Below, piece by piece: positions 32,901 to 47,900 of a stretch of 64,000 nucleotides of DNA. The notes under the pieces were generated by a model. That model had not been told where the DNA came from and did not search any database. It was given only the letters and a program-made list of their open reading frames with translations. How positions within the stretch are numbered: the first letter of the stretch is position 1; the number at the start of each line of letters is the position of its first letter. The stretch is from Ophiura sarsii (lineage: Eukaryota; Echinodermata; Ophiuroidea; Amphilepidida; Ophiuridae), in contig CM069457.1 in assembly GCA_035610835.1 (NCBI GenBank), positions 41,333,319-41,397,318 of the forward strand. Direction: 5' to 3'. Made by a program: the position numbers and the translations under genes.

Positions 32901-35900
32901 CTAAATAAATCCAAATAAACTGCTCTAAAAAAGTTCTGAAATTTGTTTCAATCACAATTTGTTCAAATATATTTAGTGTAATATATCCTTTAGAAGCTGA
33001 TGTGTTCATATCTTTACAATGATATCCAATTTGAAGCAATCCCTTGTTCCAGTGCTCAGCCACATGCTTGAGAACTTGAGGTAGCAATCAGAAAGTGCCA
33101 CACTATTTTGTGCTTAAAAATCAATAGATCAACACACTACATGTATACTGTAGTGGTCAATGTAACACTTCATCGAACAGACGGCAAAGATGTTCTTTTG
33201 AGCACGAAATAGTGTTGATTTTGGCACATTCAGATAGTGACCTCCCCATGTTCTCAAGCAATTAGCTGAGCACAGGAGCAAGGGATTGCTTTAAATTTGG
33301 TATCATTGTAAAGATGAACACATCAGCTTTACATGGATATAAAACACTTAATGAACATATCCCATGATATTTGAAAATGTTGTGCTCGAAAAAAAAACCA
33401 GAACTTTTTTTGAGCAGTTTATATCATTCTGTCACATCACATCCTGTAACCTGCCATGTCAATCCTGATTTGCTTTAATTGTTGACTCACAAGATCTTTT
33501 TCAAAGGATTCATAGTGCTCTAAAATGAACAGAAAATATTAGGCCAAATAAAAATATATATATGTGTTTAGCATGCAAGCTCGCTCCTGGATCCGCTTCA
33601 ATTTAATTTAATTTTCATTTCAGTCATAACATTTTTGTTCAGGTGTTTCAGAGTTAATGTTTGTAACAGCTTTGTCTCTACCTTATCATCATATTAAACA
33701 AGTTTTGTGGTGAAAAAATCCCTCAGAACCATGAAATAAAAAGCTTTAAAGCTCGGAAAGTTTATTGCTAACAAGGAAGATTTTGCACTAAAAAGTTGTT
33801 TAAAACAGGGGAGAAATGGTCGTCCTCCTTCCTTTTTTGAAAAAGTATGGGCGCTAAACATGTGGTGTTTTTACTTTGCCTTAGGCCCCCTACAAATTGT
33901 TTGTTTGTCGATGTCCGACTGACCGTGTACTATATTATTATATAGTCCCGACTGTGTAACTTTTTTCCTTTCTTTTTTCATCAAAAAAACCACCAAATTA
34001 TTGAAATATATTTTTTCTATTTTTTACAATTGTTTTTTCAAAGTCATGTATATGGCCTTAATCGACCCCACATGACCCTTCAAGTGACCTCATACCATGT
34101 ATAGTATTATGTGAGTTATTTTGGGTCAAGTATAGGTCATCCAAAAGATCTGACATTGTTCAGAATTTGGCGTACTGGCTAGGACTGGGCCAGAACCACT
34201 AGCAAAAAAAATCAAAACAAATCCAACCTTGCGACCATACCTTTTGAGGACCCTCTATGGACAAGGACTGGGTCAGAACAACCACTAGCAAAACAAAACA
34301 CACAAAAAATCCGACCCGCCTACCCTACCTTTTGAGGACCCTCTATGGACAAACAAACCATACTTTTTGCCTTATCAACATACCTGCATGTGTCTATGTT
34401 CGGCTTCCTTAACAGCCAATTGCTGACTAATCGTGGACAGCCTGGCCCGTACTTCAGCATACCTACAATATATAATATTAAATACCTGAAGTTGTGAATT
34501 AGAGGTTAATGACTGCGCATCAGTTGTTTAGAGGGTACTGTGGAAATTCAAAACATTTCACTTTGGTACCGAGGGATTTCCTAAGGGGCGTAGCCTCATG
34601 GGAAAGGTCATTCTCTACCGGAACATTTGATCACCGCGAAGTATTAAAATTGCGTGTTGAGAGATGGCAGTTTTTAATCATTTTTATGATATGTATGATG
34701 CGTTCGTTGTTCTATATAACTACGTGATTTAGGCTCGATAATTCGACAGTGTTGTGCTTGCTGGACACCTCCTTTAACCCCCTGGGGTCTACCTGTCTAT
34801 CTTACAGTGGTTCTGATTGGTTTATTACAATACAAGATGTACTCATTTGAATAGCCAATTAAAATGCAGTTCGTAAACAATTTCACTCCAATCTTTATCA
34901 GGGATACAACTATTCTAACACTGTTTCTGATTGGTGCAATAAATGATGTATCTATCTTTCTGACCAATCGGCCGGTAGTTCTCAGGGGGTTAATGCAACC
35001 AGCAACTTACCTGTTGCTCAATTGGTCCATCTGTTCTGATGTAGAACCATCACCATTACCGGCAGCAGGCCATTCACATGGATAGTGCTCTAGAATCCTG
35101 ATAAATGGACCTGTCTATCTTACAGTGGTTCTGATTGGTTTATTACAAGATGTACTCATATGAATAGCCAATTAAAATGCAGTTCGTAAACAATTTCACT
35201 CCAATCTTTATCAGGGATACAACTATTCTAACACTGTTTCTGATTGGTGCAATAAATGATGTATCTATCTTTCTGACCAATCGGGCGGTAGTTCTCAATG
35301 CAACCAGCAACTTACCTGTTGCTCAATTGGTCCATCTGTTCTGATGTAGAACCATCACCATTACCAGCAGCAGGCCATTCACATGGATAGTGCTCTAGAA
35401 TCCTGATAAATGGAACAGGCGCAGACTAGAAACATTAATTATTCTACACAGTTGGTGTGGATTTAGATGTCAGCAGGCAATTTGATATTGTGTCAGAGTA
35501 AAAAAATTGCATGCATGTTCCAAAACATTCTTTAAAAAAAGATGACAATCTTTAAAAACACACACTTACATGTATTCAGACTAATAGTCAGTTGCACTTA
35601 AAAGTGGGCTTTAAAAGTGAACACTTTTTAACAAGTGATTGCATTTTATTTAGGGAAACCATTTTGGGGAAGTCATTCAGGGAAGGGAGAGCCTGCTGCC
35701 CCTCCCCCCCACCAACGTGTAGTGAAATCCGACCAACAGCACTGTGTCAACAATTGTTGTTTTAGGCCATGAAAAAACCTTGTTCTTCAGGTAAACTTTG
35801 ACACTTTATTAACACTCTTTGTTACTTACGTTAAAATTTACGTACAGAGCTTAAGTAACTTTTTACCCCCCTCTCCTTGCGTTACGTATGCAATAAATGG

Positions 35901-38900
35901 TAGCCATTTCATTACTCATATGAGAGTGTTGTTAAAAAATATTGTATTGAAGATGAATTGCCGTATTTTACAACATATGAAACTGACACCCCCACATTCC
36001 CTAAAGAAAGAAACAGTTATATATTTAGAAACTTCAGGTATCATCATGCAGACGTGACGTAGCGAGGGGTGGGGGGGGGGGGGGGGGGGGGCGCTTATGT
36101 ACAGAAGCACAAAATAAGCCATGTAAGAAGCGGATCTAGGCAACCTTAAACTCTTCTTAAGCCTTGTTCAGAGAAATGTTATCGCCCTCAAAAACGATGC
36201 AGTGGGGCAAACGCGGGGCAAGAAAACATCTGGGGCATGCAACACTTGTGGGGGGGGGGGGGGGGGGAGGTCTGAAATTAGATTAGCTTGGGAATTTGAT
36301 GACCCACTCCCCATGTTAGGTACGCTTTGTACGTAACTGTAAATTACAAACATCATGGATGGCCCCTTAGTCCATGAAAATCCTTGCTCTATGGGCACAC
36401 AGACCTCTGTTGGTGAATTTTCAACAACAACAATAACAACAACAAATCAAAATTGTCAAACATTTTGACAAAATGGATCGGTCGGGCCCTTAGAACAGGG
36501 TTCCTATTTGTGGCCATAACACTTTCCATGCGGCTATTATAGTTATACCATACAAAACAGATTTTTCAGAAACCTTTACCAACTTTCAAAGTCTATCTCA
36601 TGAATTACTGAACAAAATAAAAGGCATCTTTGTACCTATATTGTAATGCAATTCTCATGGTGACTCCAAATACGGTGATGAAATTCAATAATGTTACATT
36701 TATGAAATATTTTGTGAAACTTTTGAACTGTCGTCTGCAGACGACCACCGCGTGGAAAGTGTTAAGGGGGCTGTAAACCTTCAGCAGTTTTATACTGCTG
36801 TAACTTCTTCATTATTCATTTAATCTATATAAAAGTATACAGTTTTTTGCAGAAAAGGGTTCAATGAATTCAACCATGATAATAAAATTGTCCATTTTGG
36901 AGAAAATTATAAAAAAAACGTTTTTTGACCCATTTTAGGTTCTGCAAAGATAACTCAAAATATATTTTGTCAAATTTTGTCATACTAGTTTTATTATATT
37001 CCTAATACAATTCCCTAGGAATGGTTTTTTTTTAAAAACTCTTTATCATTTTTTGAATTATTGACCCAAAAATCACAAAAAGTGCCAAAAATGTGATTTT
37101 CATGATTTTGGAGCTAAAAAAATAATCATCATATTTTCACATGCTGAAGGTGTACAGCCCCCTTAAGGCTAGCTCTATTTGTGACATGACCTTGGTTTTT
37201 TTTTAAAACTTACTCATCCAATGATGCTCCAATCCTGAGACTGCCTCGAAGTTTTCCTACCCCTCCTTGTGTTCTCGTTTTCTGCTCTTGACCTCTAATC
37301 TCATCCAACTTTATGAGTACTTTTCTCTGGTTATGACGACTCAGGCTACGACCAAGCTCAGAACTCATTGCTATATTCACTGAATATACAAAACATGGAT
37401 GTCATAAGGCCAAAAAAAAGAAGGTCTGTGTCTCACATAAATTAACAGGTATTAACAGGTATTTGAAACAACAGAACACAAACAAATTTCTACCCATTGT
37501 TTGGTTATAGGACGGCGCGGACATACGGGAGTTTTTAGCTATTTTGAGCAAATTTTCTTGGCAACCAGTGTTTCAAAAGCAAAATATTCCATGCACGCAC
37601 TCAATGCTGAGCGTTACGCACTTGATTCGCAGTAGGCGCAATGTGCGGTTGCCTTAATTGATTGATCTGCACAAGTTGTTTTTGTTTTCACCAGCATTTG
37701 ATTGTTTTCACCGGCATGACGTAGGTCCGCCCCAACCTATATAGCTCAAAATTAACATTGGTGATTTCCGACTCATATTTTCTATTTTCTGTAAAGTAAT
37801 GAACTGATCTTCTATTTCATATAAGTATTGGCCTAATTTATCTAACAGGAATCTGTTATATAAACTGCTCAAAAAAGTTCAGAAATCACAGATACAAAAG
37901 ATGGATCAGAGAGGCTATCAAGATCAGAAAGAGAGGGACCTCCATGATGAACCGCGTAAGGGGTAATACAATCTCATCCACATTTTCGATGATCTTTTAT
38001 CATCTGGCAAAAAATCCCCAGATGAAAAATCAACTGGCAACTACAAGACTGCAAAAAAGCGTTGCGAGTCGTCAAGATCATCACACTCAAAAGTGTTGAC
38101 AAAGGATACAGAGGTATCCGAAATGTACACGCGTGAGTACCTTTACACTGGATCAGTAAAATGAACATTCAATATCAGTTAAGGGACCTAACCACCGTTA
38201 AGGGGGTGTGGACTCTCTTGTACAGCCTCTGTAAAACTGCTGTAACTTCTTCAATATTCATTTAATCTTTATATACAGGGTGTCCCAAAAGTCTATGCAC
38301 GACTTTGAAGCTGTGGATTTCACAAAATATAAGTCGTATTGAAAATATGAATACATATTTAGAAAGAGGAGATGTGGGAGATAATGTTGATACCAAACAT
38401 TGGAGTAACATCTGTTTGTAATGCCACCCTATGAAAAATATGTATTACTGCAAAAATGTAATTTTATACTTCGGAGGAATAAAGTTCATAAATCCATACC
38501 TATTGAGATTAACAAAAAGACGGGTAGAGTTGGTTACACGGAAAGTGATCCGTCAAATGTAATATTTAAAATTTTACCTCACAGTGATCCCATTCATAAT
38601 AACAAACTATATCACACATAATTTTCGTTTATAGTGAAATATAGTTTAAATGTTTTGTTTGATCTGAATCTTGTATGGAAACTTCTTCAAGTCCTCACGC
38701 ATAATTCTGTGAACAGTTGATCTTTTAATCTTGTTTTCTGCGGAAAGTCGGCGAATAGATCTCTTTGGTCTTATAACATCAATGTGACTTGTTGATCAAC
38801 CAGTCTTTTTTCTACCACATCAAGACAAATCATGCACAGTTCCTGTGTTCAAAAATGTATCCACCAACTTCACAATGGATATTCTTCCTGGTGCGCGTTT

Positions 38901-41900
38901 CACTTTGAAATGTTTTTTGAACTTTTGTTGAGTAAGTTGAACTGAATTTGTTTCAGCGTAGAACCATACAATTTGTATTCGATGCAGTAAACCATCTTGA
39001 ATGAAGACTTTTGCTGTGCAATGTTGTCTACTGCGCCTATTCATGTTGTGAGTGACCGAGTTTGGTAATAACATTAATGTTTCAAGGCAAACAGTGAACT
39101 GTGACTAATGCTTTCATACCGTTAATTTATGCGCACCTGGTTTTAGCAACAATGTGTGGTATTTGGTATGGGTAGGTCTCACACGGCCAAAAACTTTCAA
39201 CCAGATTTATAATGTTGGTTGTTTACCAATAGGGTTGTGTTTGGTATCAAAATCTTTCCCAAATCTCGTCTATCAAAATATGGTTAAATTTATACCATAT
39301 GATTTATATTTTATGAGATATGACTCTTCAAAAACGTGCATAGACTTTTGGGACACCCTGTAGGTATACATTTGTTTGCAGAAAAGAGTTCAATGAATCC
39401 AACCATGATAATAAAATTGACCGTTTGGGAGAAAATTATAGAAAACATGTTTTTTGACCCATTTTAGGTTCTGCAAAGATAACTCAAAATATATTTTGTC
39501 AAATTTTGTCATACCGTAAAACGTTTCAATTTTTGTCCCAATTCACCCCCATGTCCCTATATTCACCCCGTTTTACGGTACCGTACTAGTTTTATGCTAA
39601 TCCTGATAACATTCCCCAAGGTGCTTTTTTGTTTTGAATATCTTATTTAATTTTTGAGTTATAGACCAAAAAGTGCCAAAAAATCACATTGTAAATAACT
39701 CAATGTTTATATTTTTCTCAATATGCCTCATTTACTCATGTTAGGTCAGTGGGTCACTACAACAACTGTATTAACCATAGATTTAAAAAGGAGATCTAGT
39801 ACGCCGCCACCATTTTGGAGGTATGTCGGTATTTTTCGTAAAATGCGCATAAATTCCGGAAAGCATCGCTCATTCCATGTGTTTAAACGCGGAGAGAGAT
39901 ACGACTCCAGTACGCGTACGCGACAGTCTTCATTCTTTTCTGTATAGTTCCGAAAAATTCTAACATACCTCCCAATTTCTCCCCATGGTGGAAATTCAAA
40001 ATGGCGCCCGTTACACGTAAAGAGATAGGGCAATACATTTTGTACTGAATCTCCTTTATAAATCTGTGGAATTAACTTACACTTTGCCGTTGCCTTGTGG
40101 ATTACTCTCTCTGGGAGCTCATCACTTTCATCATCCTCAAATACATACGATTCTCGAGCTGTATAATAGATGAAAAAAAAGATATTGGGTAGTACAATTT
40201 TACTTTCCCTGCTTGAGTGAGCATAAAGATCATGCTACAATCAAGGAAAATAATAGTTGGCACACTTGATACAATTTAATACAACTATCCCTGTGCTCAC
40301 AATAGAGAACCGACTTGGGACATAGCACTCTTTAATAGCACGCAGAGGTCTCTCCCTCTCTCTCATCCTTCCCCACCCCCCATCAATCAATGGTGAGAGA
40401 GCTGCCAAAGCTTCTGATGACATGTGGCTCGGATCAACATTGCCTCAGGGGAGAGGGGCACTTTTTTCCTTAATTGGGACAAAGTGTGCCAACCTTTTTT
40501 TCCTTGATTGTAGCACCCTCTCAGTGTCGTGCAAAAATACAGGATGATGATTCCTAATTAATAATATTGTGTCATAGTTTGCTGTCGTATTAAATCTGCT
40601 GCAATCAAGCAATAAATCAACACAAATTATGAAGTCTGTACTACACAAGAAACTTCTCGACCCGGGGGGGGGGGGGGGGGGGGGGGGGGGCACTCAACTT
40701 TTTTTTTTGTAGGGGTGTGCCGCACAGGGTCTCAAAAAGGGGGGATACAGAACTGAACTGAGTGGATTTTATGACGAAAAATAGGGTCTTAGGAACTGAT
40801 TTTTTTTCAAAAAGTAGGTCTTGAGAACTGGCCTATAGTTCAATTTTGATTAGCAAGAACGCACATTTTCTTGTTTTTTTGGTTTTAGAGCACAAAATTT
40901 AAAGAAAATTGGGGCTTTGGAACGCAAAATTTCGCGATTTTTGATTTTTCAATAAAATTGGGGTCTTAAGAATTGATGCAGGCTCAAAAGGGGGATCATA
41001 AGAGCTAGCAGCAGAGGGTGAAAAAGGGGGTCTTCAGCACGGCACATACCTATACCCTTTTCCAATGTCAGTGCCCCCCCCCCCCCCCCCCCCCGGGCTT
41101 CTCGACAGAATGTAATCATCAACGAATCAGAATAATTCAATCATTTTTTTAAAATAGTCAGGTTCGTAATTATTTATATCATGTAACATTAATGAGAACA
41201 GGCGAGATTTCCATCATCTCATAAAGTTAGCAAATTTGTTCTACATAATATGATATGTCATAAAAACTGAAATTAATAGATATTTAACGCTTTCCACGCG
41301 GCTATTATTTTTACCATGTATATAAGCCAGAATTTTCAGAAACCTTTCCCAATTTTCAAGATCTATCTCAAGGATTACTGTTCCAATGCTAGCCATGTTT
41401 GTACTTATTTCAATGCATTTCTTATGGTGATTCCAAATATGGTAATGAAATTCAATACTTTTGTTGACATTTTTGAAACATTTTGTGAAATTTTGCAATG
41501 TCGTCTGCAGACGCCTGCCACGTGGAAAGTGTTAAAGGCCATACTTTTTTGGCCTGGCCAAAAGAAAAGGGAACACACATTGGTGCAGTATCAATTACCC
41601 AGCGTAAAACAAATGCCTGCTGTGTCAAGTGTTTATGGGATAAATGATGACAACTTGGCAGCTCACATTTCAAGTCAGGTTTGTGGTAAAATGCAAGTTC
41701 ACTTGAATCAATATGGCACAAAGTCTGTGTTACTTGAAAACACCCAGATAATTATGAATATAACTTGTTTTGTCCAGTTTCTATAGTATTGCAAACAATA
41801 ATTATAATATTATAAATTGCAAACATTTTAAGTATTCTATTTCCATTTTAATACAAAACCATAGACACTGTGCTGTGTGTATATTGGCAGTGCAGGGCTC

Positions 41901-44900
41901 TGGTCTGAGCTGTGGGTACTTGTCACTTCACCTCTCTCAAGGTGATCATAAATATGTTGTGGAACTAATTCCCCTTTCTTCATACTGGCAGGCACACTTT
42001 ATCATCGTCTTTATGTATACCAGATTTTCAGTATGGCCTTTAAGTGACCAGACCCAATGGAGAAAAAGTTGTTGCAAATGCAAATTATTTGTCAATAATT
42101 GTTCTGGAATGGTCACCCACTCACAGTGTATAGCTTTAATTAAATTTGGTGTTAGGCAAATGCATTGTGTTATGTTTTATGTTATTGTATATTAGATTCA
42201 AACCATACTAGCATGCTTCCTAACATCAGCCGCCATGTCAACTCCTGTGAATTATTGGCTCTAAAATCAAAAGTTTCACTCAAATTGATGTAAAATAACA
42301 CAAAGGTAAAATTCTTATTTGATTCATGCTATTGATTTATATGAATGTTATTGGCTAAATTTTTCTGACACTTTTGCTAAAATTTGCCCCTCTTTCTGAC
42401 TCAACAATACCTCTATCTAATTGCAAAGGTCCTGTGAAGTGTAGACATATTATGAACCTGACTTGATAAGAACTCTTTGTCAGCCATATGGGTCAGCGCT
42501 TACCTTTCCAAACTTGCAACCTGAGTGCGAAGGTCTTGCATCCATACTAAATGGTTTAGACATTGTATGAACCTGACTAGGTCTGCCCTTACCTTTCCAA
42601 ACTTGCATCCATTGCGAAGGTCCTGCATCCATACTAAATGGTTTAGACATTGTATGAACCTGACTAGGTCTGCCCTTACCTTTCCAAACTTGCATCCATT
42701 GCGAAGGTCCTGCATCCATACTAAATGGTTTAGACATTGTATGAACCTGACTAGCTAGGAACTCTTTGTCAACCATTGGTCAGCCCTTACCTTTCCAAAC
42801 TTGTATCCATTGCGAAGGTCCTGCATCCATACTAAATGGTTAAGACATTGTCTGAACCTGACTTGATATGAACTCTTTGTCAACTTTATGGGTCAGCCCT
42901 TACCTTTCCAAACTTGCATCCATTGCGAAGGTCCGGCATCCATACTAAATGGTTTAGACATTGTATGAACCTGACTAGCTAGGAACTCTTTGTCAACCAT
43001 TGGTCAGCCCTTACCTTTCTAAACTTGTATCCATTGCGAAGGTCCTGCATCCATACTAAATGGTTAAGACATTGTCTGAACCTGACTTGATATGAACTCT
43101 TTGTCAACTTTATGGGTCACCCCTTACCTTTCCAAACTTGCATCCATTGCGAAGGTCCTGCATCCATACTAAATGGTTTAGACATTGTATGAACCTGACT
43201 TGATATGAACTATTTGTCAGTCATGTGAGTCAGTCCTTACCATTCCAAACTTGCATCCATTGCGAAGGTCCTGCATCCGTACGAAATGGTTTAGACATTG
43301 TCTGAAACTGACTTGATATGAACTCTTTGTCAACCATGTGGGTCAGCGCTTACCTTTCCAAACTTGCATCCATTGCGAAGGTCCGGCATCCATACTAAAT
43401 GGTTTAGACATTGTATGAACCTGACTTGATATGAACTATTTGTCAGTCATGTGAGTCAGTCCTTACCATTCCAAACTTGCATCCATTGCGAAGGTCCTGC
43501 ATCCGTACGAAATGGTTTAGACATTGTCTGAAACTGACTTGATATGAACTCTTTGTCAACCATGTGGGTCAGCGCTTACCTTTCCAAACTTGCATCCATT
43601 GCGAAGGTCCGGCATCTATACTAAATGATTTAGACATTGTCTGAACCAGACTTGATATGAGCCCTTTGTCAACTATATGGATCAGCCCTTATCTTTCCAA
43701 ACTTGCATCCATTGCGAAGGTCCTGCATCCATACTAAATGGTTTAGACATTGTCTGAACCAGACTTGATATGAACTCTTTGTCAGCCATGTGAGTCAGTC
43801 CTTACCTTTCCAAACTTGCATCCATTGCGAAGGTCCTGCATCCATACTAAATGGTTTAGACATTGTCTGAACCAGACTTGATACGAGCCCTTTGTCAACC
43901 ATATGTGTCAGCCCTAACCTTTCCAAACTTGCATCCATTGCGAAGGTCCTACATCCATACCAAATGGTTTAGACATTGTTTGGACCTGACTTGATATGAA
44001 TTCTTTCAACAATATGTGTCAGCCCTTACCTTTCCAAACTTGCATCCATTGCGAAGGTCCAGCATCCATACTAAATGGTTTAGACATTGTATGAACCTGA
44101 CTAGCTAGGAACTCTTTGTCAGCTATATGGGTCACCCCTATACCTTTCCAAACTTGCATCTATTGCAAAGGTCCTGCATCCATACTAAATGGTTTAGACA
44201 TTGTATGAACCTGACTAGCTAGGAACTCTTTGTCAGCTATATGGGTCACCCCTATACCTTTCCAAACTTGCATCCATTGCAAAGGTCCTGCATCCATACT
44301 AAATGGTTTAGACATTGTCTGAACCAGACTTGATATGAACTCTTTGTCAATCATATGTGTCAGTCCTTACCTTTCCAAACTTGCATCCATTGCGAAGGTC
44401 CGGCATCTATACTAAATGGGTTAGATATTGTCTAAACCTGACTTGAAATGAACTCTTTGTAAAGCCATATGGATCAGCCCTTACCTTTCCAAACTTGCAT
44501 CCATTGCGAAGGTCCGGCATCCATACTAAATGGTTTAGACATTGTAGGAACCTGACTTGCTAGGAACTCTTTGTCAACCATATGGATCAGCCCTTACCTT
44601 TCCAAACTTGCATCCATTGCGAAGGTCCGGCATCCATACTAAATGGTTTAGACATTGTCTGAACCAGACTTGATATGAACTCTTTGTCAACCATATGGAT
44701 CAGCCCTTACCTTTCCAAACTTGCATCTATTGCGAAGGTCCTGCATCCATACTAAATGCTTTAGACATTGTCTGAACCAGACTTGATATGAACTCTTTGT
44801 CAACCATATGGATCAGCCCTTACCTTTCCAAACTTGCATCCATTGCGAAGGTCCTGCATCCATACTAAATGGTTTAGACATTGTCTGAACCAGACTTGAT

Positions 44901-47900
44901 ATGAACTCTTTGTCAACCATATGGATCAGCCCTTACCTTTCCAAACTTGCATCCATTGCGAAGGTCCTGCATCCATACTAAATGGTTTAGACATTGTATG
45001 AACCTGACTTGCTAGGAACTCTTTGTCAACCATATGGATCAGCCCTTACCTTTCCAAACTTGCATCCATTGCGAAGGTCCTGCATCCATACTAAATGGTT
45101 TAGACATTGTATGAACCTGACTTGCTAGGAACTCTTTGTCAACCATATGGATCAGCCCTTACCTTTCCAAACTTGCATCCACTGCGAAGGTCCTGCATCC
45201 ATACTAAATGGTTTAGACATTGTATGAACCTGACTTGCTAGGAACTCTTTGTCAACCATATGGATCAGCCCTTACCTTTCCAAACTTGCATCCATTGCGA
45301 AGGTCCGGCATCCATACTAAATGCTTTAGACATTGTCTGAACCAGACTTGCTAGGAACTCTTTGTCAACCATATGGATCAGCCCTTACCTTTCCAAACTT
45401 GCATCCATTGCGAAGGTCCTGCATCCATACTAAATGCTTTAGACATTGTATGAACCTGACTTGATATGAACTCTTTGTCAACCATATGGATCAGCCCTTA
45501 CCTTTCCAAACTTGCATCCATTGCGAAGGTCCTGCATCCATACTAAATGCTTTAGACATTGTCTGAACCAGACTTGATATGAACTCTTTGTCAACCATAT
45601 GGATCAGCCCTTACCTTTCTAAACTTGCATCCATTGCGAAGGTCCGGCATCCATACTAAATGGTTTAGACATTGAATGAACCTGACTTGCTAGGAACTCT
45701 TTATCAACCATATGGATCAGCCCTTACCTTTCCAAACTTGCATCCATTGCGAAGGTCCTGCATCCATACTAAATGCTTTAGACATTGTCTGAACCAGACT
45801 TGATATGAACTCTTTGTCAACCATATGGACGAGCCCTTACCTTTCCAAACTTGCATCCATTGCGAAGGTCCTGCATCCATACTAAATGGTTTAGACATTG
45901 TATGAACCTTACTAGCTAGGAACTCTTTGTCAACCATATGGTTCAGCCCTTACCTTTCCAAACTTGCATCCATTGCGAAGGTCCTGCATCCATACTAAAT
46001 GCTTTAGACATTGTCTGAACCAGACTTGATATGAACTCTTTGTCAACCATATGTATCAGCCCTTACCTTTCCAAACTTGCATCCATTACGAAGGTCCTGC
46101 ATCCATACTAAATGGTTTAGACATTGTATGAACCTGACTAGCTAGGAACTCTTTGTCAACCATATGGATCAGCCCTTACCTTTCCAAACTTGCATCCATT
46201 GCGAAGGTCCGGCATCTATACTAAATGGGTTAGATATTGTCTAAACCTGACTTGAAATGAACTCTTTGTCAGCCATATGGATCAGACCTTACCTTTCCAA
46301 ACTTGCATCCATTGCGAAGGTCCAGCATCCATACTAAATGGTTTAGACATTGTCTGAACCAGACTTGATATGAACTCTTTGTCAGTCATGTGGTCAGCCC
46401 TTACCTTTCCAAACTTGCATCTATTGCGAAGGTCCTGCATCCATACTAAATGCTTTAGACATTGTCTGAACCAGACTTGATATGAACTCTTTGTCACCCA
46501 TATGGATCAGCCCTTACCTTTCCAAACTTACATCCATTGCGAAGGTCCGGCATCCATACTAAATGGTTTAGACATTGTATGAACCTGACTTGCTAGGAAC
46601 TCTTTGTCAGCCATATGGATCAGCCCTTACCTTTCCAAACTTGCATCCATTGCGAAGGTCCTGCATCCATACTAAATGGTTTAGACATTGTCTGAACCAG
46701 ACTTGATATGAACTCTTTGTCAACCATATGGATCAGCCCTTACCTTTCCAAACTTGCATCCATTGCGAAGGTCCTGCATCCATACTAAATGGTTTAGACA
46801 TTGTATGAACCTGACTTGCTAGGAACTCTTTGTCAACCATATGGATCAGACCTTACCTTTCCAAACTTGCATCCATTGCGAAGGTCCTACATCCATACTA
46901 AATGGTTTAGACATTGTATGAACCTGACTTGCTAGGAACTCTTTGTCAACCATATGGATCAGCCCTTACCTTTCCAAACTTGCATCCATTGCGAAGGTCC
47001 TGCATCCATACTAAATGCTTTAGACATTGTCTGAACCAGACTTGATACGAACTCTTTGTCAACCATGTGGGTCAGTGCTTACCTTTCCAAACTTGCATCC
47101 ATTGCGAAGGTCCTGCATCCATACTAAATGGTTTAGACATTGTCTGAACCAGACTTGATATGAACTCTTTGTCAACCATGTGGGTCAGCGCTTACCTTTC
47201 CAAACTTGCATCCATTGCGAAGGTCCGACATTCATACTAAATGGTTTAGACATTGTATATATGAACCAGACTTGCTAGGAACTTTTTGTCAGCAATATGG
47301 GTCTGCCCTTACCTTTCCAAACTTGCATCCATTGCGAAGGTCCAGCATCCATACTAAATGGTTTAGACATTGTCTGAACCAGACTTGATATGAACTCTTT
47401 GTCAACCATGTGGGTCAGCACTTACCTTTCCAAACTTGCATCCATTGCGAAGGTCCTGCATCCATACTAAATGGTTTAGACATTGTCTGAACCAGACTTG
47501 ATATGAACTCTTTGTCAACCATGTGGGTCAGCGCTTACCTTTCCAAACTTGCATCCATTGCGAAGGTCCGACATTCATACTAAATGGTTTAGACATTGTA
47601 TATATGAACCTGACTTGCTAGGAACTCTTTGTCAGCCATATGGATCAGCCCTTACCTTTCCAAACTTGCATCCATTGCAAAGGTCCGGCATTCATACGAA
47701 ATGGTTTAGACATTGTCTGAACCAGACTTGATATGAACTCTTTGTCAACCATGTGGGTCAACGCTTACCTATTGCAAACTAGCATCCATTGCGAAGGTCC
47801 TGCATCCATACTAAATGGTTTAGACATTGTCTGAACCCGACTTGATATGAACTCTTTGTTAGCCATATGGATCAGCCCTTACCTTTCCAAACTTGCATCC

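Larger units (their letters stand above)
34790..35420. repeat. ~310 bp tandem duplication carrying exon 7
   Basis: The block from cctgtctatcttacagtggt through exon 7 recurs directly. Copy 1 is about 34790-35104 and copy 2 about 35105-35415. The copies differ by small indels in the intronic part and by the sequence at the exon 7 acceptor side. Confidence 0.88.
38199..39720. mobile_element. Second GGGGG(C)TGT MITE copy, interrupted by a Tc1/mariner-like element
   Basis: The left end (ttaagggggtgtgga and actgctgtaacttcttcaat) matches 36762-36860. After the insertion the sequence resumes with gcagaaaagagttcaatgaa and ataataaaattgacc, again matching the intact copy. The right end is not clear. 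Confidence 0.65.

Noticed and set aside
38421..38621. Plus-strand 66-codon frame inside the Tc1/mariner-like element
   Set aside because: The recognisable transposase helix-turn-helix remnant is on the opposite strand.
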